DNA of 49,565 bases, from contig CANQVL010000018.1 in NCBI GenBank assembly GCA_947627285.1, forward strand, positions 1 to 49,565, read 5' to 3'. Shown here piece by piece: positions 1 to 7,517 of the stretch (position 1 is its first letter; each line of letters opens with the position of its first letter). The DNA comes from an uncultured Oscillospiraceae bacterium. Lineage in GTDB: Bacteria; Bacillota; Clostridia; Oscillospirales; Oscillospiraceae. Both the position numbers and the translations under genes were made by a program. Below the pieces are notes generated by a model that did no database searches, was not told the origin of the DNA, and saw only the letters and a list, made by a program, of their open reading frames with translations.

Positions 1-207
1 GATCATTTCATCTGCACGGTGAAGAAATATCTCTGCCTGACGGAGCTGACGCCCGCGATCCTGAACGATCTGGTCAAAGCGGTCTACGTCCACGCGCCGG
101 ATAAATCCAGCGGACATCGGGTACAGGATGTAGACATCAGCTACAACTATATCGGGATACTCCCTGCCTCACTTTTGAGCGACCTCATAAACGGAAACGC
201 GGCATGA
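1..207 (+). CDS. Large serine recombinase, C-terminal fragment (DUF4368)
   Basis: The reading frame is open from base 1 and ends at a stop at 205-207, so only the last 68 codons of a gene that starts outside the window are present. The residues around LTELTPAILNDLVKAVYVHA and the following HAPDKSSGHR match what I know of the DUF4368 tail of large serine recombinases carried by clostridial mobile elements of the Tn4451/TnpX type. The catalytic serine domain is outside the window, so activity cannot be judged. The GTG at 19 is an internal Val codon, not a start. The gene is followed by an intrinsic terminator and then by the 3' end of ssrA on the other strand, a gene often used as an attachment site. 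This suggests, but does not prove, that an integrated element ends here. Confidence 0.75.
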   Translation, partial: DHFICTVKKYLCLTELTPAILNDLVKAVYVHAPDKSSGHRVQDVDISYNYIGILPASLLSDLINGNAA

Positions 208-253
208 CCGAAATCATGCCGCACTCCGAAAACAATCTGAACTTGTTTTATTG

Positions 254-280
254 GACGCCGCCTTCGGCGGTCTTTTTTTT
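254..280 (+). terminator. Intrinsic terminator after the recombinase fragment
   Basis: GCCGCC-TTC-GGCGGT forms a GC-rich hairpin with a C(UUCG)G-type loop, followed by eight T residues on the plus strand. It lies 47 nt after the recombinase stop and 2 nt from the 3' end of ssrA. Its T-run is oriented for plus-strand transcripts; read from the minus strand it is not followed by U residues. Confidence 0.8.
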
Positions 281-281
281 A

Positions 282-636
282 TGGAGGCGAGGGGAGTTGA
301 ACCCCTGTCCGAAAACACATCCGTTTGAACCTCTCCGGGCGCAGACGGTTATTTCGGGTCGCCCCGGTTCCCGCGCTTACAGGCAAGCCGTCACGCCTGT
401 AAGGTTGGTAGCTTCATTGTGCATGGCGCGGGCAAAGCTTACCGCGCTCACGTTCTCAACTAAGTCGACGCCCCATCCCCGGTCGTTGACCTCCGGGGTG
501 GAACGGTCACTGCTTAAGCAGCGACAGGAACAGCGTAATCGTTGTTCTTTAATTTATAACTGCCCGTTTTAAGGATGTCAGGCGCATCCGCCCGCTATTC
601 AAATTTCCGCGTCCCCGTCGAAACCGGTACGCCCCC
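282..636 (-). ncRNA. ssrA: Transfer-messenger RNA (tmRNA)
   Basis: The RNA, about 355 nt, rescues stalled ribosomes by acting as an alanyl-tRNA mimic and then as a short mRNA encoding a degradation tag. The 5' end, GGGGGCG followed by TACCGGTTTCGACGGGGAC, is the standard tmRNA start. It pairs with CGCCTCC just before the 3' ACCA (one G-U pair), and a T-arm with GTTGAACCCC on the plus strand lies next to it. The tag reading frame ends in NNDYAVPVAA followed by TAA; I could not fix the resume codon with certainty. The AA end fits recognition by ClpXP-type proteases. The partner gene smpB lies 1.5 kb upstream on the same strand, with ppiB and a dehydrogenase between them. The 3' CCA is encoded. 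Confidence 0.95.
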
Positions 637-881
637 TCGTCGTCGCGGAAGTCGCTTTACCTCGCCCAGAGGCAGACGCCAAAGGCGACTGCCTCTGGGC
701 TCAGGCGCTGACTTCGCTCCTCCTCTCCAAACGCGAGCCGCGTTGCTGGGCTCGCGTTTGGGATTCAAAGAGGTAGTGGGATTTAAATTTATTCGCTTCG
801 CGAATTTTGGCGTTAATTTATTTGTTTTGCGAATTTTGGCGAACATCGCTTCGCTTGTTCGCGGGGGGATTTTGTATGATT
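637..881. repeat. Hairpin-rich spacer between dehydrogenase and ssrA
   Basis: No gene is evident. The spacer holds a chain of inverted repeats: a perfect 11-bp stem CCCAGAGGCAG/CTGCCTCTGGG at about 666-700; a perfect 12-bp stem CCAAACGCGAGC/GCTCGCGTTTGG at about 727-761; the small palindrome ATTCGC-TTC-GCGAAT near 789; two direct copies of GCGAATTTTGGCG near 799-842; and CGAACA/TGTTCG near 840. They could act as terminators or RNA-processing signals for the smpB-ppiB-dehydrogenase transcript, or be a mobile intergenic repeat. The ssrA promoter must lie within or near it, but I could not pick one convincingly. Confidence 0.6.
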
Positions 882-1637
882 TCAGGTTTTGGCAAGCTTT
901 ACCATTACGGTTTCGGGGATCACTCTGGATAGGAAACGGTAGAGCTTGAAGAAGGCTCGGGGGGTGTGGAAGGCGCGGTCGTTTTTGGCGGCGCGGCAGC
1001 TTCCGGCGGCGACCTTTTTGGGGTCGCAGTAGGGGAGGGTCTTGAACATCTTTGAGTTGCCGGTTATTCCCCCGATGTCCAGAAATTCCGTATCCATGGG
1101 TCCCGAGCACACGGCGGTGACGGAAATCTTCCGCTCCCGCAGCTCCTCCCTCAGGCCCAGCGAGAAGCTGGAAACATACGCCTTCGTGGAGCTGTACACC
1201 GTCATTCTGGCGTTGGGGCAGAAGGAGGCGATGGAGCTCACGTTAATGATGTGCCCGCCCTCCGGCATGTACGGCAGCGCCGCGCGCGTGACCAGCGTCA
1301 TCGCGCGGATGTTAAGGTCCGTCATGCGGGAGAGAAGGGCGGGGTCCGTGTCCGCCACGTTGGAGAGATACCCACATCCGGCGCTGTTTACAAGCACCGT
1401 CACCTCGGGCCTCTCGTCCTCAAGCCTTCTCGAAAGAAGCTCCAGGTCCCCGTCGCTTGTGAGGTCCAGCGGGATACTCACGAAGGGGATGGAGAGCCGC
1501 TTTCCCAGCTCGTCAAGAAGCGGCTTCCTCCGGGCTATGAGCCAGACCTGCTCAACCTCGGGGAAGCTCGCGGCAAGCTGAAGGGCGTACTCCCTGCCAA
1601 GACCTGAGGAGGCGCCGGTTATTATCGCCGTCCTCAT
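882..1637 (-). CDS. Short-chain dehydrogenase/reductase (SDR)
   Basis: This 251-residue protein is a classical SDR, a cytoplasmic NAD(P)-dependent oxidoreductase on a Rossmann fold. Seen directly: the nucleotide-binding TGASSGLG at residues 7-14, the NSAG structural motif near residue 85, the catalytic Ser in INVSSIAS, and YSSTK as the YxxxK active-site pair. Length is normal for the family. The ATG lies one base after the stop of ppiB, so the two are probably translated together in one smpB-ppiB-SDR transcript. The substrate cannot be read from the sequence; a basic C-terminal tail (residues 215-251) resembles that of fatty-acyl or ketoacyl reductases named YqjQ/DltE-like, but this is only a resemblance. 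Confidence 0.88.
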   Translation of the reverse strand: MRTAIITGASSGLGREYALQLAASFPEVEQVWLIARRKPLLDELGKRLSIPFVSIPLDLTSDGDLELLSRRLEDERPEVTVLVNSAGCGYLSNVADTDPALLSRMTDLNIRAMTLVTRAALPYMPEGGHIINVSSIASFCPNARMTVYSSTKAYVSSFSLGLREELRERKISVTAVCSGPMDTEFLDIGGITGNSKMFKTLPYCDPKKVAAGSCRAAKNDRAFHTPRAFFKLYRFLSRVIPETVMVKLAKT

Positions 1638-1638
1638 C

Positions 1639-2157
1639 TCACACCTTGGCGGGCTCGCCGTAATCCACGCCGAAGGTATCCACGGTGACGGACTTCATCA
1701 CCTGGGGCTGGCGGGGCTTGTCGTTGTAGTCCACACGGACGGAGGCGATCTCGTCCACCGCGTCCATGCCCTCGATGACCTTGCCGAAGGCGGCGTACTG
1801 TCCGTCCAAATGGGGGGAGTCGGCGTGGACGATGAAGAACTGGCTGCCTGCCGAATCGGGCACGGAGGTGCGCGCCATGGAGAGGACGCCCCGCTCGTGC
1901 TTTAAGGGGTTCGGGACGCCGTTCGCGTCAAACTCGCCCTTTATGCAGTAGCCGGGACCGCCTGTGCCCCTGCCCTGGGGACAGCCGCCCTGGATCATGA
2001 AGTCCTTTATGACCCTGTGGAAGATGAGCCCGTTGTAAAAGCCCTTGTTTGCCAGGGAGATGAAATTGGCGACGGATATGGGCGCGATGTCGGGGTAGAG
2101 CTCCGCCTTTATGACCTTGCCGTTTTCCATTTCGATGGTAGCTATGGGATTTGCCAT
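1639..2157 (-). CDS. ppiB: Peptidyl-prolyl cis-trans isomerase, cyclophilin type
   Basis: A 172-residue single-domain cyclophilin without signal peptide, so cytoplasmic; it catalyses cis-trans isomerisation of Xaa-Pro bonds. The core motifs are present in order: [13 protein letters not shown] (catalytic Arg and Gln), [18 protein letters not shown] and AGSQFFI. The Trp that binds cyclosporin in eukaryotic enzymes is replaced by His in [12 protein letters not shown], which is common in bacteria and would predict weak cyclosporin binding. The start ATG follows a GGAG-type site in the short gap after smpB (15 nt), and the stop is one base from the dehydrogenase start. The grouping with smpB fits a housekeeping protein-quality operon. 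Confidence 0.95.
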   Translation of the reverse strand: MANPIATIEMENGKVIKAELYPDIAPISVANFISLANKGFYNGLIFHRVIKDFMIQGGCPQGRGTGGPGYCIKGEFDANGVPNPLKHERGVLSMARTSVPDSAGSQFFIVHADSPHLDGQYAAFGKVIEGMDAVDEIASVRVDYNDKPRQPQVMKSVTVDTFGVDYGEPAKV

Positions 2158-2172
2158 GTTCCAAAACTCCTT

Positions 2173-2640
2173 TTATCTGTATTTTTCCTTCATTGTGCGG
2201 TCGATTTCCCTGTCGGCGTCCCGCTTTGCCGCGGCGTCACGCTTGTCGTAGAGCTTCTTGCCCCTGGCAAGCCCCAGCTCCACCTTCACCAGCGAATCCT
2301 TGAGGTACAGCGACAGCGGCACAAGCGTCAGCCCGTCCTGCTGTATCCTGGCGTGGAGCTTTGCTATCTCCCTGCGGTGCATCAGAAGTCGCTTCGGGCG
2401 CATGGGGTCCCGGTTGAAGATGTTGCCCTTCTCGTAGGGGGAGATGTGCATACCGTGGGCGAAGAGCTCGCCGTCCTTCACGGTGCAGAAGGAGTCCTTC
2501 AAATTCACGTTTCCCGCCCGTATGGACTTGACCTCCGTGCCGAAAAGCTCGATGCCCGCCTCGTACTTCTCCTCGATGAAGTAGTCGTGGTACGCCTTTT
2601 TGTTCTGCGCCACCGGCTTTACGCCCCGCTGCTTTGGCAT
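2173..2640 (-). CDS. smpB: SsrA-binding protein SmpB
   Basis: A 155-residue SmpB, the RNA-binding partner that brings tmRNA into the stalled ribosome. Visible family features are the beta-barrel strands [20 protein letters not shown] and [21 protein letters not shown], then the [10 protein letters not shown] segment, [21 protein letters not shown] and a basic C-terminal tail that folds into the decoding site. I chose the ATG at 2640 because an AGGGGGTGGG ribosome-binding site lies just upstream and the protein then begins MPKQRG; an in-frame ATG 15 codons upstream lacks this support. First gene of a probable smpB-ppiB-SDR operon, with ssrA further along on the same strand. Confidence 0.95.
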   Translation of the reverse strand: MPKQRGVKPVAQNKKAYHDYFIEEKYEAGIELFGTEVKSIRAGNVNLKDSFCTVKDGELFAHGMHISPYEKGNIFNRDPMRPKRLLMHRREIAKLHARIQQDGLTLVPLSLYLKDSLVKVELGLARGKKLYDKRDAAAKRDADREIDRTMKEKYR

Positions 2641-2673
2641 CGTCCCACCCCCTCGGAAAATCGCGGTAAGGGG

Positions 2674-2679
2674 ATTATA
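2674..2679 (-). promoter_or_regulatory. Probable -10 box for the smpB operon
   Basis: TATAAT reads on the minus strand 34 nt upstream of the smpB ATG. The -35 region is AT-rich (TTTTAT-like) at about 17 nt spacing and is a poor match, so only the -10 is convincing. Confidence 0.45.
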
Positions 2680-2720
2680 ACACATGCGTCGGAAAAATAA
2701 AAGGGTAATTTGGCAAATTT

Positions 2721-3221
2721 TTATTTACACCGCGTATTTTTGACCGGATCAAAGACCCTCGTCAGCGTTTCCGCCGCGTCCCCCTCGCACACCGTCTCCC
2801 CGTGCTCCCTGAGATGGCACAGGAACGCGGCGGAGCGGGAGAGGGGCCGCCCGAACTCCGCCAGCGCCGGTATCCCCGACCCCTCCGGAGGCCAGACGGC
2901 AAGTATGTAAGCGCCGTTGTAGAAGTATACGGACGACACCGCCCCCGCGGGCAGCTGCCTCAGCGCCGGCAGAAGCTCCTCCAGGTCCGCGAAGGAATAA
3001 AACTCCGGCTCGTCGGAGCACCTGCGGACAAAGATGAGAAGCTCGTGCCGCCCCGGGTAGAGCTCCAGGCTCATCGCCCCGCCGCACCCGCCTATGCAGT
3101 CCCGCACCAGCTCCCGCGCCGCCGAAACCGTCACGCTCCCGGGCTTTAGGTGCCGGCTCACAAGCTCCGACTCCCCGATATATACCGAAAAGGCCCTGTT
3201 CCCGATGGCCTGAATATCCAT
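2721..3221 (-). CDS. MecA-like adaptor protein
   Basis: A 166-residue protein resembling the MecA/YpbH adaptor family, which hands substrates to ClpC-ClpP in Firmicutes. The resemblance is in layout: a short N-terminal domain beginning [20 protein letters not shown], a variable link, and a C-terminal domain with an [14 protein letters not shown] helix, the [14 protein letters not shown] strand pair, and an LAEFG...[17 protein letters not shown] ending that mirrors the LSEYG...EHGK...NAVE end of MecA. It is shorter than Bacillus MecA (about 218 residues) and has an unusual Cys-Gly rich stretch (CIGGCGG) near residue 42. An AGGGAT-type ribosome-binding site precedes the ATG. It is divergent from pyrH. 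The MecA call is by pattern, not alignment. Confidence 0.65.
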   Translation of the reverse strand: MDIQAIGNRAFSVYIGESELVSRHLKPGSVTVSAARELVRDCIGGCGGAMSLELYPGRHELLIFVRRCSDEPEFYSFADLEELLPALRQLPAGAVSSVYFYNGAYILAVWPPEGSGIPALAEFGRPLSRSAAFLCHLREHGETVCEGDAAETLTRVFDPVKNTRCK

Positions 3222-3264
3222 AACCTATCCCTCCCGACGATTCCCGGTCCCCCGGGTGAATAAA

Positions 3265-3401
3265 TTATACACCGGGCGGGCGGCAAATTAAATGATAAAT
3301 GTATGGAAGAACCGGAAGACCGTGGCGGAGCGCCGTCAAAAACGAAATTTTTGTAAAAATACAAATACGCTATTCCATTTTTGGCGAAGATATATTATAA
3401 T
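3265..3401. promoter_or_regulatory. Divergent promoter region, mecA-like / pyrH
   Basis: On the minus strand TATAAT at 3265-3270 lies 44 nt upstream of the mecA-like start. On the plus strand TATATTATAAT ends at 3401, with the -10 TATAAT at 3396-3401, 34 nt upstream of pyrH. Both -35 boxes are weak. An ATTTTTGTAAAAAT-type AT-rich palindrome at about 3341-3362 lies between them. Confidence 0.4.
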
Positions 3402-3435
3402 GACAAAAACGCAAAATATAGTGGGGTGTAGACAT

Positions 3436-4152
3436 ATGGATAATAAACCTGCGTATAAAAGGGTCCTGCTCAAGCTCTCCGGCGAGGCGCTCGCGGGGGA
3501 GCGGGGCTTCGGGCTTGACTTCAAGGTCATCGAGAGCGTCTGCCGCGTGGTGAAGGAGTGCTCCGACATGGGCGTTGAGATCGGCATCGTCATCGGCGGC
3601 GGGAACTTCTGGCGCGGCGTCAAGGACGGCGGCGGCTTCATGGAGCGCACCCGCGCCGACCACATGGGCATGATGGCGACCGTCATGAACTGCCTCGCCG
3701 TGGCGGACGTTCTGGAGCACATGGGCGCCCAGGTGCGGGTACAGACCGCCGTGCAGATGAGCTCCATCGCCGAGCCCTACATCCGCCTCAAGGCCGACAA
3801 GCACCTTAAAAACGGGCGCATAGTCATCTTCGGCTGCGGCACCGGCAGCCCCTACTTCTCCACGGACACCGCCGCCGTTCTGAGAGCCGCTGAGATAAAC
3901 GCGGACGTGATACTCCTCGCCAAGAACGTGGACGGCGTCTACTCCGCCGACCCCAAAAAGGACCCGGACGCCGTGAAATTCGACCATATATCCTATGACG
4001 ACGTGCTGGCAAAGCACCTCGCCGTCATGGATTCCACCGCCACAAGCCTCTCCATGGACAACAATATCCCCGTCCTCCTCTTCGCCCTGAAGGACCCGGA
4101 GAACATCAAGCGCGCCATCATGGGCGAAAAGATAGGAACAGTCGTAAAATAA
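3436..4152 (+). CDS. pyrH: UMP kinase
   Basis: A 238-residue bacterial UMP kinase, which phosphorylates UMP to UDP with ATP for RNA, sugar-nucleotide and CTP synthesis. It belongs to the amino-acid kinase fold: the phosphate-binding KLSGEAL near residue 11, [12 protein letters not shown], the [14 protein letters not shown] helix, [15 protein letters not shown] (nucleotide loop) and the [14 protein letters not shown] segment. The start is the ATG in CATATG at 3436, preceded by GGGGTG; the frame is open further upstream, but the family begins at this point. It starts the translation/lipid operon and is followed by frr at 57 nt. The gap holds a small palindrome AATCCGC-TTC-GCGGAT at the stop codon (4151-4166). 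Confidence 0.95.
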   Translation: MDNKPAYKRVLLKLSGEALAGERGFGLDFKVIESVCRVVKECSDMGVEIGIVIGGGNFWRGVKDGGGFMERTRADHMGMMATVMNCLAVADVLEHMGAQVRVQTAVQMSSIAEPYIRLKADKHLKNGRIVIFGCGTGSPYFSTDTAAVLRAAEINADVILLAKNVDGVYSADPKKDPDAVKFDHISYDDVLAKHLAVMDSTATSLSMDNNIPVLLFALKDPENIKRAIMGEKIGTVVK

Positions 4153-4209
4153 TCCGCTTCGCGGATATTCCACATGATTTTTGACACCAAAATTAAAGGA
4201 GGATAACCC

Positions 4210-4773
4210 ATGTACACCGACGACGCCGCTTTTAAAGAGTATCTTGACAAGATGAAGAAGACCGTTGAGGCGCTGGAGAGCCAATTTGCCACGGTCAGGG
4301 CCGGCAGGGCGAACCCCGCCGTCCTCAACCACCTGCGCGTGGACTACTACGGCGTGCCCACGCCAATAAACCAGGTGGGCACCGTCTCCTCCCCCGACCC
4401 CAGGACCCTGGTGATACAGCCCTGGGACAAGTCCCTCTTAAAGCCCATCGAGAAGGCGATCCTCACCTCCGACGTGGGTATAAACCCCCAGAATGACGGC
4501 ACAGTCATACGCCTCGCCTTCCCCCAGCTCACGGAGGAGCGCCGCGCCGACCTCATCAAGCAGGTCCGCAAATACGCCGAGACCGCCAAGACAGCCGTGC
4601 GCAACGTCCGCCGTGACGCCAACGAGAAGTTCAAGAAGATGCAGAAGGCGTCGGATGTCACCGAGGACGATCTGAAGATAATGGAGAAGGACCTTCAGAC
4701 CATGACCGACGACTACATCAAAAAGGTGGACGACACCACCGCCAAGAAGGAAAAGGAACTCACACAGATCTGA
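4210..4773 (+). CDS. frr: Ribosome recycling factor
   Basis: A 187-residue RRF, which with EF-G splits post-termination ribosomes. The tRNA-like shape is built from a three-helix bundle and an inserted small beta/alpha domain; visible segments are SQFATVRAGRANPAVL, the central VDYYGVPTPINQVGTVS hinge, GTVIRLAFPQLTEERR and the long C-terminal helix VRNVRRDANEKFKKMQKA. Length matches the family (about 185). A strong AAAGGAGGAT site precedes the ATG by 6-7 nt. Its TGA overlaps the ATG of uppS by one base, so the two are translationally coupled. The pyrH-frr-uppS-cdsA order is conserved in many bacteria. Confidence 0.97.
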   Translation: MYTDDAAFKEYLDKMKKTVEALESQFATVRAGRANPAVLNHLRVDYYGVPTPINQVGTVSSPDPRTLVIQPWDKSLLKPIEKAILTSDVGINPQNDGTVIRLAFPQLTEERRADLIKQVRKYAETAKTAVRNVRRDANEKFKKMQKASDVTEDDLKIMEKDLQTMTDDYIKKVDDTTAKKEKELTQI

Positions 4774-5501
4774 TGGCGCAATCTAACAAACAAAAGACGG
4801 CGGGGCAGGGGACGGTCCTGCCCCGTCATATTGCAATAATAATGGACGGCAACGGGCGCTGGGCGCAAAAGCGCGGCCTTCCCCGCACCGCCGGACACGC
4901 CGCGGGAGCCGAGACCTTCCGCCGCATAGCCTCCTACTGCCGCGATCTGGGCATAGAGTACCTGACCGTCTACGCCTTCTCCACGGAAAACTGGAAGCGC
5001 TCGGCGGAGGAGGTCTCCGCCATAATGGGGCTTTTGAAAAAATACCTGGAGGAGGCCATCGAGAAGATGCGCCGCGAAAACGTGCGCATACGTATCCTCG
5101 GCGACACCTCGGTCCTCTCCCCGGAGCTCCGGGCCCTCATAGCCCGCGTGGAGAGCATCGACGAGACGCTCAGCTCCCATACCCAGGCGAACCTGTGCGT
5201 AAATTACGGCGGCAGGGACGAGATAATCCGCGCGGTCAAGGCGTGGCAGGCGGACCCTGACCGGGGGGAGCTTACTGAGCGGGAGCTTTCAAAATACCTC
5301 TACACCGCCGGAATGCCCGACCCCGACCTTGTGATACGCCCCAGCGGGGAGGAGCGCATATCCAACTTCCTCCTCTGGCAGTCCGCCTACTCCGAGTTTT
5401 ACTTCACCGACACCCTCTGGCCCGATTTCACCGAGCGCGACATGGACGACGCCATAGCCGCCTACCAAAAGCGCGACCGGCGCTACGGCGGCGTGAAATA
5501 A
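4773..5501 (+). CDS. uppS: Isoprenyl transferase (undecaprenyl diphosphate synthase)
   Basis: A 242-residue cis-prenyltransferase that condenses FPP with isopentenyl diphosphate to give the C55 lipid carrier for cell-wall synthesis; cytosolic face of the membrane. The signatures are all present: IIMDGNGRWAQKRGLPRTAG (catalytic Asp, diphosphate site), the VYAFSTENWKR segment, and RPSGEERISNFLLWQSAYSE (IPP-binding Arg/Ser) with FTDTLWPDF near the end. A weak site in the end of frr serves the overlapping ATG. It sits with dxr and ispG from the MEP route, so the operon holds both isoprenoid supply and use. Confidence 0.96.
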   Translation: MAQSNKQKTAGQGTVLPRHIAIIMDGNGRWAQKRGLPRTAGHAAGAETFRRIASYCRDLGIEYLTVYAFSTENWKRSAEEVSAIMGLLKKYLEEAIEKMRRENVRIRILGDTSVLSPELRALIARVESIDETLSSHTQANLCVNYGGRDEIIRAVKAWQADPDRGELTERELSKYLYTAGMPDPDLVIRPSGEERISNFLLWQSAYSEFYFTDTLWPDFTERDMDDAIAAYQKRDRRYGGVK

Positions 5502-5542
5502 AACCGGCAAGGGTCTATTAAAAATATAAAAGAGGAATCGTT

Positions 5543-6364
5543 ATGCTTTTGACACGTACAATCATGGCAGCCGTTATGATAGCCCTTCTGCTGGCGCTGA
5601 CGCTGTGGCTGGCGCCCGTCTGGATGGCGGCGGTCATCGCCGTCCTGGGTTTCATCGGCGTATATGAGCTCATGCGCACGGTGGGTGACACCAAAAATCC
5701 CCGCCACTTCATCTGGCCCGGCCTCACCGCGGCGGCGATACCCCTGGGCTTTTACTTCGGCTGTGCCGAGCTTGTCCTTCGTATATCCCTCACCTTTTTG
5801 ATGGTGGTCCTCTTTGCCGAGGCCGTATTCACCTACGGCTCCGAAAAGCCCGTCAGGTTCCAGACGGTCCTCTCCGGCTTTTTCGGCGGGATACTCATCC
5901 CCGTGTGCCTCTCCGCTCTTTTACAGCTTCGCGTGATGGAAAACGGCGGGCTCCTGGTCATAATGTCCTTCGTCATCACCGCCGTGTCCGACACCGGCGG
6001 GTACTTCGGCGGTATGTTCTTCGGAAAGCACAAGGGCGTCCTCAAGTGCAGTCCCAACAAGTCCCTTGAGGGCTTTATCGGCAGCTTTATATGCGGCATA
6101 CTGGGCATACTTATATTCGGACTCATAGTGGACAAGGCCGCCGGCATAGATGTAAGCTATGTGCGTCTCCTCGTCTACGCCGCCCTGGGCAACGTCACCA
6201 CCCAGCTTGGGGACCTGGCCTTCTCCGTCATAAAGCGGGAGCACAAGATAAAGGACTACGGCAACCTCATCCCGGGCCACGGCGGCGTGCTGGACCGTTT
6301 CGACTCCATAATCTTCACCGCCCCCCTGGTCTACCTCCTCACCGGGCTCATTCCCGCCCTTTGA
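5543..6364 (+). CDS. cdsA: Phosphatidate cytidylyltransferase
   Basis: A 273-residue polytopic membrane enzyme that makes CDP-diacylglycerol from CTP and phosphatidic acid. About seven or eight hydrophobic segments are spread over the protein, starting with TIMAAVMIALLLALTLWLA. The C-terminal CDS signature is intact: SVIKREHKIKDYGNLIPGHGG followed by VLDRFDS, with the two metal-binding Asp residues of DRFD. An AGAGGA site precedes the ATG. It ends 11 nt before dxr. Confidence 0.96.
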   Translation: MLLTRTIMAAVMIALLLALTLWLAPVWMAAVIAVLGFIGVYELMRTVGDTKNPRHFIWPGLTAAAIPLGFYFGCAELVLRISLTFLMVVLFAEAVFTYGSEKPVRFQTVLSGFFGGILIPVCLSALLQLRVMENGGLLVIMSFVITAVSDTGGYFGGMFFGKHKGVLKCSPNKSLEGFIGSFICGILGILIFGLIVDKAAGIDVSYVRLLVYAALGNVTTQLGDLAFSVIKREHKIKDYGNLIPGHGGVLDRFDSIIFTAPLVYLLTGLIPAL

Positions 6365-6375
6365 TTTTACGGCCT

Positions 6376-7515
6376 ATGAAAAAAACTCTCACCGTCCTCG
6401 GCTCCACCGGCTCCATCGGTACACAGACCCTGGAGGCGGCGGAGCTGCTGAAATATGATATCATCGCCCTCACCGGCAGCAAAAACACCTCCCTCATGGA
6501 GCGCCAGGCGAGAAAATTCTCCCCAAAAACCGTGGCGATGGCTGACGAAAAAAGCGCCGCCGACCTGAAAATAAGGCTTGCGGACACCCCAGTCCGGGTC
6601 CTCTCCGGACCCTCCGGCGTCTGCGAGGCGGCGTCCGCCGGGGCGGACATTGTGGAGTCCTCCCTCGTGGGCATCGCGGGGCTGCTGCCCACCCTCGCCG
6701 CCATACGCTCAGGCGCCCCCAGGCTCGCCCTCGCCAACAAGGAGACGCTTGTCTGCGCCGGGCACATAGTGATGGAGGAGATAAAAAAGCACGGCTGTGA
6801 GCTCATTCCCGTGGACTCGGAGCACTCCGCCATATTCCAGTGCCTGGCGGGGGGAGCGAAAAGCGAGGTGAGGAGAATCGTCCTCACCGCCTCCGGTGGA
6901 CCCTTCAGGGGGCTTACCAGGGAGGAGCTCAAAAGCGTCACCCCGGAGATGGCGCTGAAGCACCCCAACTGGGACATGGGCGCGAAGGTGACCATAGACT
7001 CCGCCACCATGATGAACAAGGGGCTGGAGGTCATGGAGGCGATGCACCTCTTTGGCGTGGGCCCCGAGAGGATAACGCCCATCGTCCACCCCCAGAGCGT
7101 CGTCCACTCCGCTGTGGAGTTTTGCGATGGCTCCGTCATCGCCCAGCTTGGCGTGCCGGACATGCGCCTTCCCATACAGCTGGCGCTGACGTATCCCGCC
7201 CGCCTTCCCTCATTGGCGGGTCAGCTCGATCTTGCTAAAATCGGCTCTCTCACCTTTGAGGAGCCGGATCTTGACAAATTCCCCTGTCTCGCGATTGCCC
7301 TCAAAACAGCTCCCCGCGCCGGCGCCGCCCCCGCCGTGATGAACGCGGCAAACGAGGTGGCTGTCGCGGCCTTCCTGCGGAGGGAAATCGGCTTTTCGCG
7401 GATTCCCCGCATCATCGAGGGGGCAATAGCCAAATACGGCGATCTCCCCGCGGCGACGCCGGAAGACATCCTGTCCGCCGACGCCCTCACGCGGGCTTCA
7501 ATAAAGGTGAAATAA
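6376..7515 (+). CDS. dxr: 1-deoxy-D-xylulose 5-phosphate reductoisomerase
   Basis: A 379-residue DXR, the first committed step of the MEP pathway (DXP to MEP with NADPH). Domains in order: N-terminal NADPH-binding fold with GSTGSIGTQTLE at residues 9-20; the LANKETLVCAG segment; the metal and substrate site VDSEHSAIFQCL; the flexible loop and NWDMGAKVTIDSATMMNKG; and a C-terminal helical domain ending with NAANEVAVAAFL. The frame runs open upstream into cdsA, but the family N terminus fixes the ATG at 6376 (MKKTLTVLG). No clear ribosome-binding site lies before it, so translation probably depends on coupling with cdsA, 11 nt away. rseP begins two bases after its stop. Confidence 0.96.
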   Translation: MKKTLTVLGSTGSIGTQTLEAAELLKYDIIALTGSKNTSLMERQARKFSPKTVAMADEKSAADLKIRLADTPVRVLSGPSGVCEAASAGADIVESSLVGIAGLLPTLAAIRSGAPRLALANKETLVCAGHIVMEEIKKHGCELIPVDSEHSAIFQCLAGGAKSEVRRIVLTASGGPFRGLTREELKSVTPEMALKHPNWDMGAKVTIDSATMMNKGLEVMEAMHLFGVGPERITPIVHPQSVVHSAVEFCDGSVIAQLGVPDMRLPIQLALTYPARLPSLAGQLDLAKIGSLTFEEPDLDKFPCLAIALKTAPRAGAAPAVMNAANEVAVAAFLRREIGFSRIPRIIEGAIAKYGDLPAATPEDILSADALTRASIKVK

Positions 7516-7517
7516 GA

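Noticed and set aside
204-1110. Open frames on both strands across ssrA and the hairpin spacer (204-572, 575-949, 595-1110)
   Set aside because: They overlap tmRNA or the dehydrogenase, have no family or ribosome-binding site, and are translations of structured RNA.
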